Assembly: GCA_913041805.1 (NCBI GenBank)
Contig: CAJWIZ010000043.1
Location: forward strand, 1-6,005
Length of the DNA: 6,005 nucleotides
Direction: 5' to 3'
DNA from: an uncultured Prochlorococcus sp.
GTDB taxonomy: Bacteria; Cyanobacteriota; Cyanobacteriia; PCC-6307; Cyanobiaceae
Position 1 is the stretch's first letter; every line of letters begins with the position of its first letter. Positions 5,725-6,005 of the stretch are shown here, piece after piece. The notes below the pieces were generated by a model. It searched no databases. It had not been told where the DNA came from and worked only from the letters and a program-made list of their open reading frames with translations. The translations under genes were made by a program, and so were the position numbers.

Positions 5725-6005
5725 GTGGAGGGACTAAAACACAAGCTAAATGTGATTCTGGTAGAACCTTCTGGCCCATTAAATGTCGGGAGCATAGCGA
5801 GACTTTGTGAGAATTTCGGTGTCAAAGAATTACGTCTAGTAGCACCTCGCTGCGACCCTACTGATGCAGAAGCAATCAGGATGGCTGTCAAAGGCAGAAA
5901 ATTTCTTGAAAATGCACATGTGTATCCAAATCTCCTTGATGCGATAGGAGATTGTCAAAGGATAATTGCAACTTCAGGTCGAATTGACCATGGTGAGATT
6001 CCTTT
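5725..6005 (+). CDS. TrmH/SpoU-family RNA 2'-O-methyltransferase, TrmJ-like, N-terminal part (runs off the right edge)
   Basis: SPOUT methyltransferases of this group methylate ribose 2'-OH groups of tRNA or rRNA; TrmJ acts on tRNA position 32. The 93 visible codons begin with MEGLKHKLNVILVEPSGPLNVGSIAR, continue with LCENFGVKELRLVAP, and then RMAVKGRKFLENAHV and the QRIIATSGR region. The pattern NxGSIAR is SPOUT motif 1, and ATSGR is where TrmJ/LasT-type proteins have A-T-S/T-x-R. The C-terminal trefoil knot with the SAM loop is outside the window, so the exact target cannot be told. GTG 5725 is the first start after an in-frame TAA (5716-5718) and lies 2 bases past the cytochrome stop; GTG 5752 is a shorter alternative that would trim nine residues ahead of the first strand. 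Co-transcription with the cytochrome gene is likely. Confidence 0.88.
   Translation, partial: MEGLKHKLNVILVEPSGPLNVGSIARLCENFGVKELRLVAPRCDPTDAEAIRMAVKGRKFLENAHVYPNLLDAIGDCQRIIATSGRIDHGEIP

Overview
The window reads as a chromosomal core-genome segment of a marine picocyanobacterium, most likely a Prochlorococcus of a low-light, intermediate-GC lineage (GC roughly 40% by eye). This rests on the cyanobacterial protein types (GuaB3, a CAAD/CURT1-like membrane protein, PetG, a CytM-like cytochrome), the very compact packing, the frequent GTG starts without Shine-Dalgarno sequences, and the small RNA Yfr1 between guaB3 and trxA. The genus call is inference from sequence character; no database was searched.

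Layout. 1-1312 (minus) is the N-terminal half of gyrA, cut by the left edge. 1313-1682 is a gene-free stretch between the divergent gyrA and the next gene, with two inverted repeats and a weak gyrA promoter candidate. 1683-2066 (plus) encodes a 127-residue CAAD/CURT1-type thylakoid membrane protein. 2159-3322 (plus) is guaB3, an IMP dehydrogenase-family protein without CBS domains. 3384-3441 (plus) is the non-coding RNA Yfr1, whose 3' hairpin is its own terminator. 3549-3872 is trxA (thioredoxin), followed by a long hairpin at 3892-3925. 3957-4598 is hisH and 4595-5176 is rsmD, overlapping by 4 bases. 5163-5276 (minus) is the tiny petG (cytochrome b6f subunit V), which overlaps the 3' end of rsmD tail to tail. 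5333-5722 (plus) is a membrane-anchored cytochrome c of the CytM type, divergent from petG. 5725-6005 (plus) is the start of a TrmH/TrmJ-family RNA 2'-O-methyltransferase, cut by the right edge.

Together these are housekeeping and photosynthetic functions: DNA supercoiling, thylakoid shape, purine and histidine synthesis, redox control, rRNA/tRNA modification and electron transport. I see no mobile element, CRISPR array, tRNA or rRNA gene, and no pseudogene. The most notable element is Yfr1. The parts most easily missed by gene callers are Yfr1 and the 37-codon petG.
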